DNA of 64,000 bases from Mesorhizobium norvegicum (GTDB lineage Bacteria > Pseudomonadota > Alphaproteobacteria > Rhizobiales > Rhizobiaceae): NCBI RefSeq assembly GCF_004919685.1, contig NZ_SMYZ01000025.1:124001-188000 (forward strand). The letters are read 5' to 3'. Positions 1 through 7,925 of this stretch are shown one piece after another. The notes below the pieces were generated by a model, which did no database searches, was not told the origin of the DNA, and worked only from the letters and a program-made list of their open reading frames with translations. How positions within the stretch are numbered: the stretch's first letter is position 1; the number at the start of each line of letters is the position of its first letter. Position numbers and translations under genes: made by a program.

Positions 1-80
1 CGCTCCGATAAAAAGTGCCGGGAAGAGGCGAAAGAATCTGGGCCATAAAGGAGCTCCGGAAAACTGCAGACACTAATTTG

Positions 81-102
81 GAACCGCCCGCGCGGGTGGT
101 TC
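81..102 (-). terminator. Stem-loop just downstream of pxpA
   Basis: A near-perfect 11-bp inverted repeat (GAACCGCCCGC against GCGGGTGGTTC, one G-T wobble) lies about 10 bases past the pxpA stop. On the minus strand it is followed by CAAATTAG rather than a real T-run, so it is only a possible terminator or mRNA-end stabiliser. The rest of bases 1-110 shows no convincing gene. Confidence 0.35.
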
Positions 103-110
103 GGTCGGCT

Positions 111-833
111 TCAGTGCCAAGGGGCGATTGCGGTGCGCACAGCCCTGGCTATTTCGATGGCGTTCGGCGTATCGGAATGCACGCAAATGGTTTCGCACCG
201 TACAGGGAAGAAACTGCCGTCCTCTGCCGTGCCCTCGCCCTCGCTGATGGCGCGCACGCAACGCTCGGCCATCTCCGCGGGGTCCTTGGCGTCATGAACG
301 CGTGTCAGGATCAGCTTGCCGGAGGCATCGTAGTCGAGATCGGCATAAAATTCGGCGACGAATGGGATACCGCGCTCTTGATAGATCTTCTCATGCAGGG
401 TGCCCGTCATGCCGAAGAGGGGGACGCCGAAGATCTCTGCCGCGTCGCACACGCCATGGGCGACTGCCTCCTGCTGCATGGCCATGAAGTAAAGGCTGCC
501 ATGCGGCTTGATATGGTGGAGTTCCACACCCTCGGCTTTGAGGAAGCCGGCAAGCGCTCCCACCTGATAGATGATGGTGTTCCTGACTTCGTCGCGAGTC
601 ATGCGCATCTCGCGCCGGCCGAAACCTTGAATGTCCGGCAAGCCTGGATGGGCGCCGATCTTTACGCCACTCGCCTTGGCGCTGCGGACGGCGGCGTGCA
701 TGTGATCCGGATCGGAGGCGTGAAAACCACAGGCGACATTGGCAACGTCGATGATCGGCATCATGCCCACATCATCGCCAACCTTGTAGAGGCCAAAGCT
801 TTCGCCCATGTCGCAGTTTAGCGTCACCGCCAT
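111..833 (-). CDS. pxpA: LamB/YcsF family protein, 5-oxoprolinase subunit A-like
   Basis: 240 residues, the usual length for the family. In the characterised system PxpA works with PxpB and PxpC to hydrolyse 5-oxoproline to glutamate with ATP in the cytoplasm. Visible family motifs are NCDMGE at residues 6-11, an ACGFHASDP block near 34-42, GAHPGLPD near 60-67 and IKPHGSLY further on. The reading frame runs 67 codons further upstream, but the ATG at 833 follows a GAGGGG ribosome site and begins at the conserved N-terminus. pxpB and pxpC are not in the window; they could lie beyond the left edge. The gene is divergent from the LysR gene at 969, which may regulate it. Confidence 0.85.
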   Translation of the reverse strand: MAVTLNCDMGESFGLYKVGDDVGMMPIIDVANVACGFHASDPDHMHAAVRSAKASGVKIGAHPGLPDIQGFGRREMRMTRDEVRNTIIYQVGALAGFLKAEGVELHHIKPHGSLYFMAMQQEAVAHGVCDAAEIFGVPLFGMTGTLHEKIYQERGIPFVAEFYADLDYDASGKLILTRVHDAKDPAEMAERCVRAISEGEGTAEDGSFFPVRCETICVHSDTPNAIEIARAVRTAIAPWH

Positions 834-918
834 CGCATTGTTACCCCTCGAAGCTGCCGTCTTTGCGGCGTTGCAGCATTTTTTGCGCATGCGGGGGCAT
901 TTGTGAAATAGTAGTTTA

Positions 919-934
919 TTGATTGTGATATCAA
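919..934. promoter_or_regulatory. Candidate LysR-type dyad in the pxpA/LysR intergenic region
   Basis: TTGAT-N6-ATCAA lies in an AT-rich patch (about 900-945) of the 135-base gap between the divergent pxpA and LysR genes. The size and symmetry suit a LysR-family site (T-N11-A type). Its use by the neighbouring LysR protein is inferred. Confidence 0.35.
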
Positions 935-968
935 AAAAACAGATAATGGTTCTGGGCCGGAGTGCATC

Positions 969-1874
969 ATGACCATCACCTTGAAACAGCTCGATTATTT
1001 CATCGCAACCGCCGAGAGCGGACAGGTCAGTCATGCCGCGGTGGAACTCAACATCTCACAATCGGCGGTCACTGCGGCGATAAAGACGCTGGAGGCTGAC
1101 CTGGGCGTACGGCTTTTGGAGCGTAACCACGCCGGCGTGAGATTGACGATAGAGGGTGCGCGGTTTCTTGAACATGCGCGCGTTATCACCGGGGCCGTCG
1201 CAGCCGCTGTCCGAAGCCCGTTGCGCGATAGGAAAGGCCTGGCGGGCAAGCTGCGGCTGGGCATGACCTACACGGTCGTCGGCTACTACATGTCGCGCCA
1301 CTACGCGCGATTCCGAAAGACCTATCCCGAGATCGAGGTCGAGGTGCTGGAATTGCCCCGAGACGCGCTCGAAAGCGGCTTGATGTGCGGGGAGATCGAC
1401 ATGGCTGTGATGCTGGTGTCCAATTTGGCGCACACCGAGGAATTGGCCCAGGAGGTCTTGATGCGGTCGAACCGCCGGCTCTGGCTTTCGGCTGATCATC
1501 ATCTGCTCGCGCGGCAGGAAATCAGCCTCGCCGATGTGGCGGCGGAAGATTATGTCATGCTGACGGTGGACGAGGCACGCACGACGGCCGCCCGTTACTG
1601 GGATGCCGCGGGGCTTTCGCTCCGCACGGTCCTTACCACCAGTTCGGTCGAGGCCGTGCGGTCGCTCGTGGCCGCCGGCATGGGAGTCACTGTCCTGTCC
1701 GACATGGTTTACAGACCCTGGTCCTTGGAGGGGCAGCGCATCGAAGTGCGCAGGCTTGTCGAGCCGATCCCCAGTATGGATGTCGGCCTGGCCTGGTCGC
1801 GTGACAGACCAATCGACCCGGCGGCGGCGGCCTTCCGGGCCTTTATGTCCGTGACCATGGGCGGCGGCGGCTAA
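969..1874 (+). CDS. LysR family transcriptional regulator
   Basis: 301 residues. The N-terminal winged helix-turn-helix is clear (LKQLDYFIATAESGQ, then SQSAVTAAIKTLEADLGV and LLERN, residues about 4-55). The C-terminal two thirds matches the LysR effector-binding domain in length and pattern. It is divergent from pxpA across 135 bases, the usual arrangement for a LysR protein controlling its neighbour. The effector is unknown. Confidence 0.9.
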   Translation: MTITLKQLDYFIATAESGQVSHAAVELNISQSAVTAAIKTLEADLGVRLLERNHAGVRLTIEGARFLEHARVITGAVAAAVRSPLRDRKGLAGKLRLGMTYTVVGYYMSRHYARFRKTYPEIEVEVLELPRDALESGLMCGEIDMAVMLVSNLAHTEELAQEVLMRSNRRLWLSADHHLLARQEISLADVAAEDYVMLTVDEARTTAARYWDAAGLSLRTVLTTSSVEAVRSLVAAGMGVTVLSDMVYRPWSLEGQRIEVRRLVEPIPSMDVGLAWSRDRPIDPAAAAFRAFMSVTMGGGG

Positions 1875-2101
1875 CCGCCGGCCGTCGCTGGTTGCTGCCT
1901 GGTGAATGCCTCCGCTTCGGCGAGATGGGCGCCAGGCGGCTTCTTCAGGCCGTGAAGCGTCAGGCCCTTCGGCAAGCCAGTGAGCTTGCACCAGTGTGCC
2001 ATGGCACCGGTCAGGGATTTTGCCGAGAACGGTTGACCATACCCTGTGACAAGGACGGTTTCGCCACGCCGGTCCGCAGCGTCGAGGATCTCGGCGAGCA
2101 T
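1871..2101 (-). pseudogene. Remnant of a tyrosine recombinase/phage integrase (C-terminal part)
   Basis: The 76-codon fragment reads like the catalytic C-terminal half of a rhizobial tyrosine integrase (ETVLVTGYGQPFSAKSLT, then LPKGLTLHGLKK and HLAEAEAFTRQ). Intact relatives normally have HGLRK, in which H and R are catalytic; here the Arg has become Lys. The reading ends shortly after TRQ, where the final His/Tyr part should follow. Upstream there is an in-frame TAA three codons before the ATG, so the N-terminal half is missing too. It is a dead relic of an integrated element. It overlaps the end of the LysR gene by four bases. I found no att repeat or tRNA nearby. Confidence 0.65.
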
Positions 2102-2179
2102 GGGGGTTTACCGGAACGAAAAGCCGCTTCCCGCCCGTCATTCCCCTTGTTCCGGCTGCCGATCCGTCCGGTTTGTTGA

Positions 2180-2189
2180 CTGCATGCAG
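2180..2189. promoter_or_regulatory. Candidate GntR operator upstream of the aldolase operon
   Basis: CTGCATGCAG is a perfect 10-bp palindrome 47 bases before the aldolase start, next to a TTGAC-like -35 element at 2175. The core CTGCATGC recurs at 3952-3959, just before the GntR gene at the end of the same operon. Two copies, one at each promoter or start, suggest autoregulation by that GntR protein. This is inference. Confidence 0.4.
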
Positions 2190-2236
2190 GTATTCAAGTA
2201 TGCGACAACCATCAACAGGAAGGACGGACCGGTACG

Positions 2237-2959
2237 ATGTCGACTGCTGAAATGGCTATGCGCGAGGATCTGGCGGCGGCTTACCGGCTGATCGCCCGGT
2301 TCGGGATGGACGACATCATCCACACGCACATATCCGCGCGTCTGCCCGAAGAGCCGGAACTCCTGCTGATCAACCGTTACGGCGATCTTTTTCGAGAGGT
2401 GACGCCGGAATCGCTGGCGGTGATCGATCACCATGGCCAGCAGATGCGTGGCGGGCAGGTGCCGATCAATACGGCGGGTATCGTCATTCACACCGCGGTT
2501 CACGCAGCGCGCCCGGATGCGGTCTGCGTCATGCATACGCATACCGCCGCCGGTGTTGCGGTCAGTTGCCTCGAGGAGGGGCTTCTGCCGCTCAACCAGA
2601 CGTCGCTGCTCTTCTACGGGCAGGTCGGCTATCATGAGTTCGAGGGCATCGCGCTCGATCCCGGCGAGCAAGAACGCCTGGTCGCCGATCTCGGTGCCAA
2701 TCGTGCCATGATCCTGAGAAACCACGGGCTGTTGACCGTCGGCCGATCCATCGGAGAGGCTTTCGCCCTGATGTACAACCTCGAGCAGGCGTGTCGCATC
2801 CAGCTTTCCGCCTTGGGCAGCGGGCGTCCCATCCATCTGCCGAGCAAGGAAGTGTGCGAGCGCACCGCCCGGCAGTATGAGGCCGATCCGGACGGCGCCG
2901 CCGAACTGGAATGGCTGGCGCTGCGCCGGCTGGCTGGAATGCCCATCGACAGGCATTGA
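2237..2959 (+). CDS. Class II aldolase/adducin family protein
   Basis: 240 residues. The metal-binding histidines of the fold are present: HTHT at 100-103 and RNHG with His163. In fuculose-phosphate aldolase a catalytic Glu follows a Pro-Ser-Ser stretch; here the matching segment reads PINTAG (76-81) with no acid. That resembles the adducin-like branch, so true aldolase chemistry is uncertain. An AGGAAGGA ribosome site precedes the ATG. Three bases separate it from the hydroxyacid dehydrogenase gene, so the two are co-translated. Together they could process a short hydroxy acid or sugar acid. Confidence 0.85.
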   Translation: MSTAEMAMREDLAAAYRLIARFGMDDIIHTHISARLPEEPELLLINRYGDLFREVTPESLAVIDHHGQQMRGGQVPINTAGIVIHTAVHAARPDAVCVMHTHTAAGVAVSCLEEGLLPLNQTSLLFYGQVGYHEFEGIALDPGEQERLVADLGANRAMILRNHGLLTVGRSIGEAFALMYNLEQACRIQLSALGSGRPIHLPSKEVCERTARQYEADPDGAAELEWLALRRLAGMPIDRH

Positions 2960-2962
2960 TCC

Positions 2963-3898
2963 ATGCGGATCGTCATCGCCGATCCGCTTGCCTACAGCGA
3001 TTCTTTCGAGCGCGCCCTGCGCGCGGCCCTTCCGTCGACGGACTTCGTCCGATGGCCAGACCTGGCGGACGGCGCCGAATACGATCTTTTGGTTGCCTGG
3101 CATCTGCCGAAGGAGATGATTGCGGTGCCGCGGTCGCTGCGTGCCATCTTCTGTTTCGGCGCGGGAACGGATCAGCTTCTCAATGATCCCCGCATTCCGG
3201 CCGATCTGCCGATCGCGCGCCTGCAGGATCAAGGCCAGGCCGAGCAGCTGCTGGACTATGCGATGCACGCGGTCTTCGCGCGCCTGCATGACGACGTCGC
3301 CACCAGAGCCGACCAGCATGCCCGCCTGTGGCGCCTGCCTCATCGGCAGAACCGGACACGCGGGTCGCTGCGGACGGCCGTGCTTGGGCTGGGTCCGCTC
3401 GGTCTGCATGTCGCGCGAGGGCTTTCGGCCGCCGGCTTCCCGGTGTCTGCCTGGTCGAGAAACCCCCGTCGGATCGACGGCGTCGCTTGTCTGCATGGCG
3501 ACGAAGGGCTCGGCCCTTGCGTCGACGGCGCCGACGTCGTGGTCAATCTCCTGCCCTCCAGGCACGAAACGAAAGGCATACTGTCGGATTGGCTGTTTTC
3601 CCGCCTCGCACCCGGCGCCTATGTCGTCAATCTCGGCCGTGGCGATCACCTCGATGAGGAGGCGCTACGCGCCGCGCTCGATCGGGGTTGGCTCGGCGCT
3701 GCGTGGTTGGACGTCTTTTCCGTCGAGCCTCTGCCGCCCGAGCACTGGTTCTGGCGGCACGAACGGATCCGGCTGACGCCTCATCGCGCCGGCCTGCCGA
3801 CGCCGCAGGGCGTTGCGGCGTCCATTGCCGCCGTCGTTGCTGCACTCGAACAGGGTCGCAGGCTTCCGGGCTTGGTGCGGTCTGGGGAAGCTGATTGA
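2963..3898 (+). CDS. D-2-hydroxyacid dehydrogenase, glyoxylate/hydroxypyruvate reductase A-like
   Basis: 311 residues. The central NAD(P)-binding fold shows GLGPLGLHVA near 145-154. The catalytic triad of D-2-hydroxyacid dehydrogenases is visible: Arg in NLGRGDH, Glu in FSVEPLP and His in LTPHRAG. Its length and divergent N-terminal domain fit the GhrA group, which reduces glyoxylate or hydroxypyruvate in the cytoplasm. It is second in the operon after the aldolase-like gene and before the GntR regulator. The exact substrate is not determined. Confidence 0.85.
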   Translation: MRIVIADPLAYSDSFERALRAALPSTDFVRWPDLADGAEYDLLVAWHLPKEMIAVPRSLRAIFCFGAGTDQLLNDPRIPADLPIARLQDQGQAEQLLDYAMHAVFARLHDDVATRADQHARLWRLPHRQNRTRGSLRTAVLGLGPLGLHVARGLSAAGFPVSAWSRNPRRIDGVACLHGDEGLGPCVDGADVVVNLLPSRHETKGILSDWLFSRLAPGAYVVNLGRGDHLDEEALRAALDRGWLGAAWLDVFSVEPLPPEHWFWRHERIRLTPHRAGLPTPQGVAASIAAVVAALEQGRRLPGLVRSGEAD

Positions 3899-3971
3899 AA
3901 ATTGAGCTGATCGCGCAACTGCACAATGAATGCGCTTGACTCGAAATGAGCCTGCATGCCAGCATACCGCC

Positions 3972-4685
3972 ATGCTGAAGTTAAGCACCTCTCTCCTGGC
4001 GGATCAGAACGAGCGTCGAAACACGATCTCGTCGAAGGCCTATGTCGAGTTGCGCGAGGCGATCATCACCGCGCGTGTCGCGCCCGGTGCCAATTTTTCG
4101 GAAACAGATGTCGCTCAGTCGCTCGGCATCAGCCGCACCCCTGTGCATGAGGCGTTCACACGGCTTTTCGACGAGGGTCTGATCGAGATCTCACCCCAGA
4201 CAGGCACCCGCGTCTCGCTGATCGACATGACGCGCGTCCGCGAGGCGGCGTTCATCCGCTCCACGCTTGAAAGTGCCGTCATTGCCAGCAGCGGCATCAG
4301 GCCCGATCCGGCCTTGCTGGACGAGGTCGAGCTCTTGCTTCGGGCGCAGGAGCGCCTCGTCCACGGCGATGACATGGGCGCCCTGCACCGCGCCGACATG
4401 GCCTTCCATGCAGGCCTGCTCGGTGCTTTCGCGCATCCTCGGGCGTGGACTGCCTGCCAGCATGTTTCGGCCGACCTGATGCGCGTCCAGTTCCTGATCG
4501 GCATGAAGCCGGATCACATCCGCTCGATCATCGCCGAGCACCGTGCCATTTTCGACGAGGTCCGGGCCGGCAATATGGCCGAGGCCGCACAACTCATGGC
4601 GGCGCACATCCGAAATGCCGATTTCGATCAGCTGAGCTTAAAGCGCGAGCATCAGGAATTCTTCCGAACCGGAGACCTCCCGTGA
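3972..4685 (+). CDS. GntR family transcriptional regulator, FadR/FCD type
   Basis: About 237 residues from this ATG. The winged helix (AYVELREAIITARVAPG, then SETDVAQSLGISRTPVHEAFTRL) is followed by an all-helical FCD ligand domain with the usual metal-binding His pattern (RADMAFHAGLLGAF, later EHRAIFDEV and AHIRNAD). An in-frame ATG at 3930 would add 14 residues. I prefer 3972 because the CTGCATGC motif (3952-3959) lies between the two starts. It is the last gene of the aldolase operon and is followed by a terminator at 4708-4739. Confidence 0.85.
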   Translation: MLKLSTSLLADQNERRNTISSKAYVELREAIITARVAPGANFSETDVAQSLGISRTPVHEAFTRLFDEGLIEISPQTGTRVSLIDMTRVREAAFIRSTLESAVIASSGIRPDPALLDEVELLLRAQERLVHGDDMGALHRADMAFHAGLLGAFAHPRAWTACQHVSADLMRVQFLIGMKPDHIRSIIAEHRAIFDEVRAGNMAEAAQLMAAHIRNADFDQLSLKREHQEFFRTGDLP

Positions 4686-4707
4686 GCGCCGCCGTCATGC
4701 GCTCCTG

Positions 4708-4739
4708 CTCGGTCGCGGAAAGTGCGCGAGATTTTTTTT
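4708..4739 (+). terminator. Rho-independent terminator after the GntR gene
   Basis: A GC stem (TCGCG at 4713-4717 pairing with CGCGA at 4725-4729; an alternative CTCG/CGAG register also exists) is followed by eight Ts at 4732-4739. It lies 23 bases past the GntR stop and separates the aldolase operon from the LacI operon. It also argues against a LacI start at the in-frame ATG 4697 or GTG 4682. Confidence 0.7.
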
Positions 4740-4749
4740 GGGCCGTTTA

Positions 4750-4771
4750 TGAAACCGGTTTACTGAACCGG
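4750..4771. promoter_or_regulatory. LacI-family operator upstream of the LacI regulator gene
   Basis: AAACCGGTTT (4752-4761) is a perfect palindrome with the central CG typical of LacI/GalR operators, and a further AACCGG half-site follows at 4766-4771. It lies between the terminator of the previous operon and the LacI start at 4805, where an autoregulatory operator covering the promoter of the whole 4805-12298 operon would be expected. The family operator pattern is established knowledge; its use here is inferred. Confidence 0.55.
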
Positions 4772-4804
4772 CTGTCTGCACATGTCTCGCGGGAGTGGGG
4801 CCGC

Positions 4805-5902
4805 TTGTCGGGAAGATTGAAAATCACCATTCGCGACGTTGCCCGGGCAGCCGGCGTGTCTGTCACGTCCGTTTCCCGTCATCTCAACGGGCAGATCAAC
4901 CTGCCGGAGCCGACGGCGAGCCGCATCCGGCAGGCGGCGGAGCGCCTCGGCTACCGTCCCAACGCGATCGCCCGCAGGCTCAGCAGCGGCAAGAGCGAGA
5001 CACTCGGCCTGATCATCGCCTATCCGCTGTTTGCCGAGATCGCCAGCGCGTCGGAGGCCGAGGCCGCCAGGCATGGCTACAATCTCCTGATGTTCAACAG
5101 CCGGAACCTGGTGGAGAAGGAAGTCTCCTTCCTGTCGCGGATCGAAGACCGGCAGGTCGACGGCATCCTGCTTCTCACCAACCATCATGATGACGGGCGG
5201 CTTTTGCGGCGGATCAACGAGACCGGAAACGTCGTGCTTCTCGACGAGGACGTGCCGGGCGCGAAGGCGCCGCGCTTGTTCGCCGACAACGTCCATGGCG
5301 GTCTCCTGGCGACACGCCATCTGATAGCGCGCGGCCACACCCGCATTGCCGCTATCGGAGGGCCGAGGGGACTTCTCAGCACCACCGAACGTCTCGACGG
5401 CTTCACGCAGGCGCTTGGCGAGGTCGGTCTTCGTGCCGATCCCGCACTGCTAAGGTTCTGCGAATACGAGGAGGCGCCGGCCTCGATCGCGTTTCTCGAC
5501 CTTCTGGAACAGAACGAGCCGCCCACCGCGATCTTCACCTTCGGCGACATGCTGGCCACCGGCGCCATGCGGGCCGCACGGCAGGCCGGCATCCGCATTC
5601 CAGACGATATTTCGCTCGTCAGCTTCGACGATATCCACAATGCGGACCTGCTCGCGCCGGCGCTGACAACGGTGCGTCAGTCGGCGGCCGAGTTCGGCAC
5701 GCGCGGCATCAACATGCTGCTCGATTTCATCGCCGGTCGGAAATCCGAAACGGTGATCGAAAGGGTCGGCGTCGAACTCGTCATACGCAGTTCGGTGGCG
5801 TCGCCACACGGCCGTCCGTCAGGACGTTCGATAGCGCATACCGGTGCTGGAAGCCCAGATGGGCTCCCGGTGTCGGCCAGGGAGGAAGAGCAAGAAAGTT
5901 AG
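4805..5902 (+). CDS. LacI family transcriptional regulator
   Basis: About 365 residues from a TTG at 4805, with a GGAG ribosome-site candidate about 9 bases before. A second TTG at 4817 would start just before the helix-turn-helix ITIRDVARAAGVSVTSVSRHLNG. In-frame ATG 4697 and GTG 4682 lie upstream of the terminator and operator and are unlikely. The periplasmic-binding-like effector domain follows (LGLIIAYPLFAEI to about VELVIRSSV), with typical LVSFDDI and RQSAAEFG segments. The C-terminus carries an extra tail of about 35 residues rich in Gly, Ser, Arg and Glu. It is 31 bases upstream of the binding-protein gene, so it probably heads and regulates the transporter operon. Confidence 0.85.
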   Translation: MSGRLKITIRDVARAAGVSVTSVSRHLNGQINLPEPTASRIRQAAERLGYRPNAIARRLSSGKSETLGLIIAYPLFAEIASASEAEAARHGYNLLMFNSRNLVEKEVSFLSRIEDRQVDGILLLTNHHDDGRLLRRINETGNVVLLDEDVPGAKAPRLFADNVHGGLLATRHLIARGHTRIAAIGGPRGLLSTTERLDGFTQALGEVGLRADPALLRFCEYEEAPASIAFLDLLEQNEPPTAIFTFGDMLATGAMRAARQAGIRIPDDISLVSFDDIHNADLLAPALTTVRQSAAEFGTRGINMLLDFIAGRKSETVIERVGVELVIRSSVASPHGRPSGRSIAHTGAGSPDGLPVSAREEEQES

Positions 5903-5933
5903 CCGCTTCCGCGGACGTGAAAGGGGAACACAC

Positions 5934-7037
5934 ATGTCCATCAATCGCTTTGGTCAAGACGCAGCGTTGATTGCGCTTGATAAAATCAGAACTGGGAAGA
6001 TCGATCGCCGAGGCTTCATGACCGCCATGGCCGGGCTTGGCATCGCAGTTGCGTTCAAGCCGGGGCGGGCTTCCGCCGCGGCGTCGGAAATCGTCGTCTG
6101 CAACTGGGGCGGGGCTGCCCTCGAAGCCTTTCAGAAGGCCTATGGCGCGCCGTTCAAGGCCAAATCCGGCATCGAGGTCGTCATCGACGGCACCGGCCCG
6201 GCGACCGGCGCGATCCGCGCCATGGTCGATTCCAAGAATGTCACCTGGGATGCCACGGATGGCGGCATGACGGACGCCGTCGTGCTTGGCAAGGGTGGTT
6301 ATGTCGAGCCGATCGACTATTCCATCGTCGACAAGTCTCTTGTCGGCGAAGGCCTCGCGGCCGAGTTCGGCATCTGCAACTACACCTACTCCAACGTGCT
6401 GGCCTATGACGCCAAGAAGGTCGGCGCCACTGCCCCTTCGAGCTGGAACGACTTCTTCGATCTCGAGAAGTTTCCCGGCAAGCGCACCATGTGCAAGTGG
6501 ATCCAGGGGCAGCTCGAAGCCGTGCTGCTCGCCGATGGCGTCAAGCCCGAAGAAATCTATCCGCTCGACGTCGACCGCGCCTTCAAGAAGCTCGAGCCTC
6601 TGCTGCCCAATCTGATTTTCTGGGATTCGGGCGCGCAGAGCCAGCAACTCTTCCGCGACGGAGAGGTGGTCATGGGCAATATCTGGCATACGCGCGCCAA
6701 TCTGCTGCGCAAGGAAAACCCTGATTACACCTGGACCTGGAACCAGAACCTGATGTTCGCCAGCGCCTGGTCGGTGCCAAAGGGCAATCCCGCCGGCAAG
6801 AAGGTCTTCGACTTCATCAATTCGTCGATGGATCCGGAAGGCCAGGTGACGCTGTTGCGCCTCATGGGCAACGGCCCGTCGAACCCGAAGGCGCTGGCGC
6901 TGATGACCGACGAGGACAAGGCGGTCTATTCGCTGGCTCCCGAGAACGCCAAGACGGGTCTGGCTGTGTCGGCGCAATACTATGCCGACAACGAGGCCGA
7001 ACTGCAGAACAAGTTCCTCGACTTCATCTCGCGCTAA
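5934..7037 (+). CDS. Extracellular solute-binding protein of a spermidine/putrescine-type ABC transporter
   Basis: 367 residues; GAAAGGGGAA precedes the ATG. The N-terminus has a twin-arginine motif (DRRGFM, Arg25-Arg26) before the hydrophobic stretch AMAGLGIAVAF and an Ala-rich cleavage region near 45-50, so export by Tat is likely. The mature part resembles the PotD/PotF family (VVCNWGGAALEAFQKAYG near the start, later RANLLRKENPDYTWTWNQ). It would capture a small cationic or amino compound in the periplasm and pass it to the two permeases downstream. A strong stem-loop follows its stop codon. Confidence 0.85.
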   Translation: MSINRFGQDAALIALDKIRTGKIDRRGFMTAMAGLGIAVAFKPGRASAAASEIVVCNWGGAALEAFQKAYGAPFKAKSGIEVVIDGTGPATGAIRAMVDSKNVTWDATDGGMTDAVVLGKGGYVEPIDYSIVDKSLVGEGLAAEFGICNYTYSNVLAYDAKKVGATAPSSWNDFFDLEKFPGKRTMCKWIQGQLEAVLLADGVKPEEIYPLDVDRAFKKLEPLLPNLIFWDSGAQSQQLFRDGEVVMGNIWHTRANLLRKENPDYTWTWNQNLMFASAWSVPKGNPAGKKVFDFINSSMDPEGQVTLLRLMGNGPSNPKALALMTDEDKAVYSLAPENAKTGLAVSAQYYADNEAELQNKFLDFISR

Positions 7038-7047
7038 CCATCGGAGA

Positions 7048-7074
7048 CCACCACCGGCCACTGGCCGGTGGTGG
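7048..7074 (+). promoter_or_regulatory. 12-bp perfect stem-loop between binding-protein and permease genes
   Basis: CCACCACCGGCC (7048-7059) and GGCCGGTGGTGG (7063-7074) form a perfect 12-bp hairpin with a 3-base loop, starting 11 bases after the binding-protein stop. No T-run follows, so it is not a full terminator. It probably stabilises the upstream mRNA end or attenuates downstream expression. The purine-rich 3' arm is also the nearest thing to a ribosome site for the permease ATG at 7086. Confidence 0.65.
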
Positions 7075-7085
7075 TTCGAAACATC

Positions 7086-7925
7086 ATGACGTCATTCCAG
7101 CGTTGGGCCTTCTGCCTGACGGTGCCGGCAGCGCTTTTGACCCTGTGTCTCTACGTGCTGCCCATCCTTCAGGTGCTGGCGCTCAGTTTCACCGAGCCGA
7201 CCTTCGGCGTCGGCAATTATGTGGCTCTGTTTCAGAACGCCGCGATCGGCCGCGTCGTGCGCACGACCGTCTTCGTCTCGGCGGTCACGACCGTGCTTAC
7301 GATCGTCATGAGCTATGCAGTCGCCTTCGCGCTGGTCCATATGCGGCCGGCGACGCGCCGCGTCGCGCTGTTCATGGTCATGGTGCCGTTCTGGATATCG
7401 GTGCTGGTGCGCGCCTTTGCCTGGGTCACCATCCTGCGCCGCAATGGCGTGCTCAACTCGGCCCTTGTGGGCAGCGGCGCCGTCAGCGAGCCTCTCGAAC
7501 TGGTCTACAACCAGTTCGGCGTCATCGTCGGCATGGTGCATTACATGATGCCCTTCGCCATCATGCTGCTCTACGCGAACCTGTCGGAGATCGACCTCAG
7601 GATCATCCAGGCGGCACGATCGCTTGGCGCGCGCCCGGTCACCATCTTCTTTCGCGTCTGGGTGCCGCTCAGCATGCCGGGCCTGGCAATCGCCGGCCTG
7701 TTCATCGTCATCTTCTCGCTCGGCTTCCTCGTCACGCCGGCAATCCTGGGCGCCGGGAGGGTGCTGATGGTCGCCGAATACATTTCCGTACAGATATCCT
7801 CGACGCTGCGCTGGGGCGTGGCAACGGCCCTGTCGACGATGCTTCTGCTCGTCGTCGCCATCCTTGTCGCGCTGGCCATGCGCAGCTCGGCATTGCGCGC
7901 TGCCTTCGAAGGTGGCCGCAAATGA
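7086..7925 (+). CDS. ABC transporter permease, PotB-like
   Basis: 279 residues from ATG 7086. An in-frame GTG at 7068 sits inside the hairpin and is less likely. About six hydrophobic segments are visible, with the conserved cytoplasmic loop that contacts the ATPase (QAARSLGARPVTIFFRVWVPLSMPG) near residues 175-200. It is the inner-membrane channel subunit for the polyamine-type importer. It overlaps the next permease gene by 4 bases (ATGA). Confidence 0.88.
   Translation: MTSFQRWAFCLTVPAALLTLCLYVLPILQVLALSFTEPTFGVGNYVALFQNAAIGRVVRTTVFVSAVTTVLTIVMSYAVAFALVHMRPATRRVALFMVMVPFWISVLVRAFAWVTILRRNGVLNSALVGSGAVSEPLELVYNQFGVIVGMVHYMMPFAIMLLYANLSEIDLRIIQAARSLGARPVTIFFRVWVPLSMPGLAIAGLFIVIFSLGFLVTPAILGAGRVLMVAEYISVQISSTLRWGVATALSTMLLLVVAILVALAMRSSALRAAFEGGRK

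Noticed and set aside
15-821. 268-codon plus-strand frame
   Set aside because: Antisense of pxpA, which has the conserved motifs and a good ribosome site.
2138-3649. 503-codon minus-strand frame
   Set aside because: Shadow of the aldolase-like and hydroxyacid dehydrogenase genes; no recognisable domain.
4697-4804. Upstream ATG 4697 (or GTG 4682) as LacI start
   Set aside because: The stretch contains a rho-independent terminator and the candidate operator, and the extra residues match no part of the LacI fold.
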